Origin: Micropterix aruncella
Taxonomy: Eukaryota; Arthropoda; Insecta; Lepidoptera; Micropterigidae
Reading direction: 5' to 3'
Length of the DNA: 64,000 nucleotides
NCBI GenBank assembly: GCA_944548615.1
Contig: OX155960.1
Span: 11,904,365 to 11,968,364, forward strand
Under the pieces are notes generated by a model. It was not told the DNA's origin, did no database searches, and was given only the letters and a program-made list of their open reading frames with translations. Below, one piece after another: positions 62,301-64,000 of this stretch (positions within the stretch are counted from its first letter, which is position 1; each line of letters starts with the position of its first letter). The position numbers were made by a program, and so were the translations under genes.

Positions 62301-64000
62301 CAGACCAGGGTACCCGGGTTCGATACCCAGCCAGGACTCAATTTTTTTTTCGTTTTTTCTTCTCTTGATATTACCAAAATAGTATTAACATTTCAAAAAA
62401 CACAATATTTTAGCTCTCTCTATTACAGTTCTTTTTTTTTCATCGAAAATACAAGTTTTAGTACCGGCGTCGGGCGGCGCCAAGCGGGGCCGGGCGATGC
62501 CGAGCCGGACCTGAAATGAAATGACCTACCCTCAAATTTGAAAATTTCAATTTCATGCCAGATCCTACCGGTGGTTTCATAAGGTTGCAACAGAAATATA
62601 GAAAAATATCTGACAAAACATATATAGAACTTCTCTGCCGATAGAGAAAAAACGCCAAATGGCCGACGGGCAAAAACACTGTTTTACAGACCAGGGTACC
62701 CGGGTTCGATACCCAGCCAGGACTCAATTTTTTTTTCGTTTTTTCTTCTCTTGATATTACCAAAATAGTATTAACATTTCAAAAAACACAATATTTTAGC
62801 TCTCTCTATTACAGTTCTTTTTTTTTCATCGAAAATACAAGTTTTAGTACCGGCGTCGGGCGGGGCCAAGCGGGGCCGGGCGATGCCGAGCCGGACCTGA
62901 AATGAAATGTCCTACCCTCAAATTTGAAAATTTAAATTTGATGCCAGATCCTACCGGTGGTTTCATAAGGTTGCAACAGAAATATAGAAAAATATCTGAC
63001 AAAACATATATAGAACTTCTCTGCCGATAGAGAAAAAACGCCAAATGGCCGACGGGCAAAAACACTGTTTTACAGACCAGGGTACCCGGGTTCGATACCC
63101 AGCCAGGACTCAATTTTTTTTTCGTTTTTTCTTCTCTTGATATTACCAAAATAGTATTAACATTTCAAAAAACACAATATTTTAGCTCTCTCTATTACAG
63201 TTCTTTTTTTTTCATCGAAAATACAAGTTTTAGTACCGGCGTCGGGCGGGGCCAAGCGGGGCCGGGCGATGCCGAGCCGGACCTGAAATGAAATGACCTA
63301 CCCTCAAATTTGAAAATTTCAATTTCATGCCAGATCCTACCGGTGGTTTCATAAGGTTGCAACAGAAATATAGAAAAATATCTGACAAAACATATATAGA
63401 ACTTCTCTGCCGATAGAGAAAAAACGCCAAATGGCCGACGGGCAAAAACACTGTATTACAGACCAGGGTACCCGGGTTCGATACCCAGCCAGGACTCAAT
63501 TTTTTTTTCGTTTTTTCTTCTCTTGATATTACCAAAATAGTATTAACATTTCAAAAAACACAATATTTTAGCTCTCTCTATTACAGTTCTTTTTTTTTCA
63601 TCGAAAATACAAGTTTTAGTACCGGCGTCGGGCGGGGCCAAGCGGGGCCGGGCGATGCCGAGCCGGACCTGAAAAGAAATGTCCTACCCTCAAATTTGAA
63701 AATTTAAATTTCATGCCAGATCCTACCGGTGGTTTCATAAGGTTGCAACAGAAATATAGAAAAATATCTGACAAAACATATATAGAACTTCTCTGCCGAT
63801 AGAGAAAAAACGCCAAATGGCCGACGGGCAAAAACATTGTTTTACAGACCGGGGTACCCGGGTTCGATACCCAGCCAGGACTCAATTTTTTTTTCGTTTT
63901 TTCTTCTCTTGATATTACCAAAATAGTATTAACATTTCAAAAAACACAATATTTTAGCTCTCTCTATTACAGTTCTTTTTTTTTCATCGAAAATACAAGT
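59397..64000 (+). repeat. 386-bp satellite array with Pol III-type promoter in each monomer
   Basis: Twelve monomers in view, the first missing about 26 bp; spacing is 385-387 bp, the variation coming from a T-run. Each has a GC-rich start (CCGGCGTCGGGCGGGGCC), an AT-rich middle, a tRNA-like block and a pyrimidine-rich end. Monomers are nearly identical, which implies recent amplification or homogenisation. The array runs off the right edge and is preceded by a gap. A 101-codon open frame on the minus strand recurs in every unit but ends in the GC-rich part, and has no family features. Confidence 0.97.
59572..59648 (+). promoter_or_regulatory. tRNA-like A box, B box and T9 terminator (first of 12 identical sites)
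   Basis: An A-box-like TGGCCGACGGG (59572-59582), a perfect B box GGTTCGATACC (59615-59625) and a nine-T run (59640-59648) occur in the order and spacing of a type-2 RNA polymerase III gene. The block repeats every 386 bp. The anticodon arm is not convincing, so this is a tRNA-derived (SINE head-like) block rather than a tRNA gene. Transcription is a prediction. Confidence 0.7.

Noticed and set aside
59756..63921. A recurring 101-codon minus-strand open frame in each satellite monomer
   Set aside because: It runs through the tRNA-like block and the GC-rich start, has no family motif, and repeats only because the monomer does. The monomer length is not a multiple of three, so no long fusion protein results.

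Overview
This is a eukaryotic, almost certainly insect, genomic window (most likely a lepidopteran; inferred from the RTE and R2-type LINEs, the intron-rich host genes and the repeat content, not proven). It is AT-rich and dominated by interspersed and nested transposable elements. Two host genes can be assembled exon by exon with GT-AG junctions and consistent phases. (1) Rad51, minus strand: five coding exons between 13422 and 3018 encode the first 257 residues; the last quarter lies off the left edge. (2) A secreted serine-protease homologue, plus strand: seven exons between 20667 and 50317 encode 308 residues. Its trypsin fold and cysteines are kept, but catalytic His is Ala and catalytic Ser is Leu.

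Layout. 1-2720: 3' half of an R2-like LINE with a restriction-like endonuclease, split by a 647-bp retroposon-like insert with a 14-bp target duplication. 3018-13422: Rad51; its first intron holds an RTE LINE, a 5'-truncated CR1/Jockey-group LINE and a DD41D mariner, apparently nested one inside the other. 14045-16678: a decayed DNA transposon with inverted termini and clustered subterminal motifs. 18328-20063: an upstream copy of the protease-homologue exon 4 region, broken by a TTAA-inserted MITE. 20667-50317: the protease-homologue gene, whose introns hold further RLE-LINE 3' ends, Jockey-group fragments, mariner relics, TTAA MITEs, a nearly intact PHD-ORF1 LINE (39895-44900) and a decayed DIRS element (45819-48655). 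51815-54672: a Mutator-like transposase abutting an inverted junction of BEL/Pao gag and RT pieces. 55126-58923: a 3.8-kb hAT-like element with an 8-bp target duplication. 57362-59196: arrays of a 118-121-bp repeat in opposite orientations. 59197-59396: a 200-N assembly gap. 59397-64000: a 386-bp tandem satellite, 12 monomers in view, each carrying a tRNA-like Pol III promoter and a T9 terminator.

The host genes are not functionally linked: one is the recombinase of homologous recombination, the other is a secreted non-catalytic protease relative of the kind used in insect haemolymph cascades. Most other open frames are transposon remnants or chance frames. The most unusual items are the Pol III promoter-bearing satellite, the segmental duplication whose two copies serve as empty sites for each other's insertions, the unclassified retroposon-like family, and the catalytically dead protease gene.
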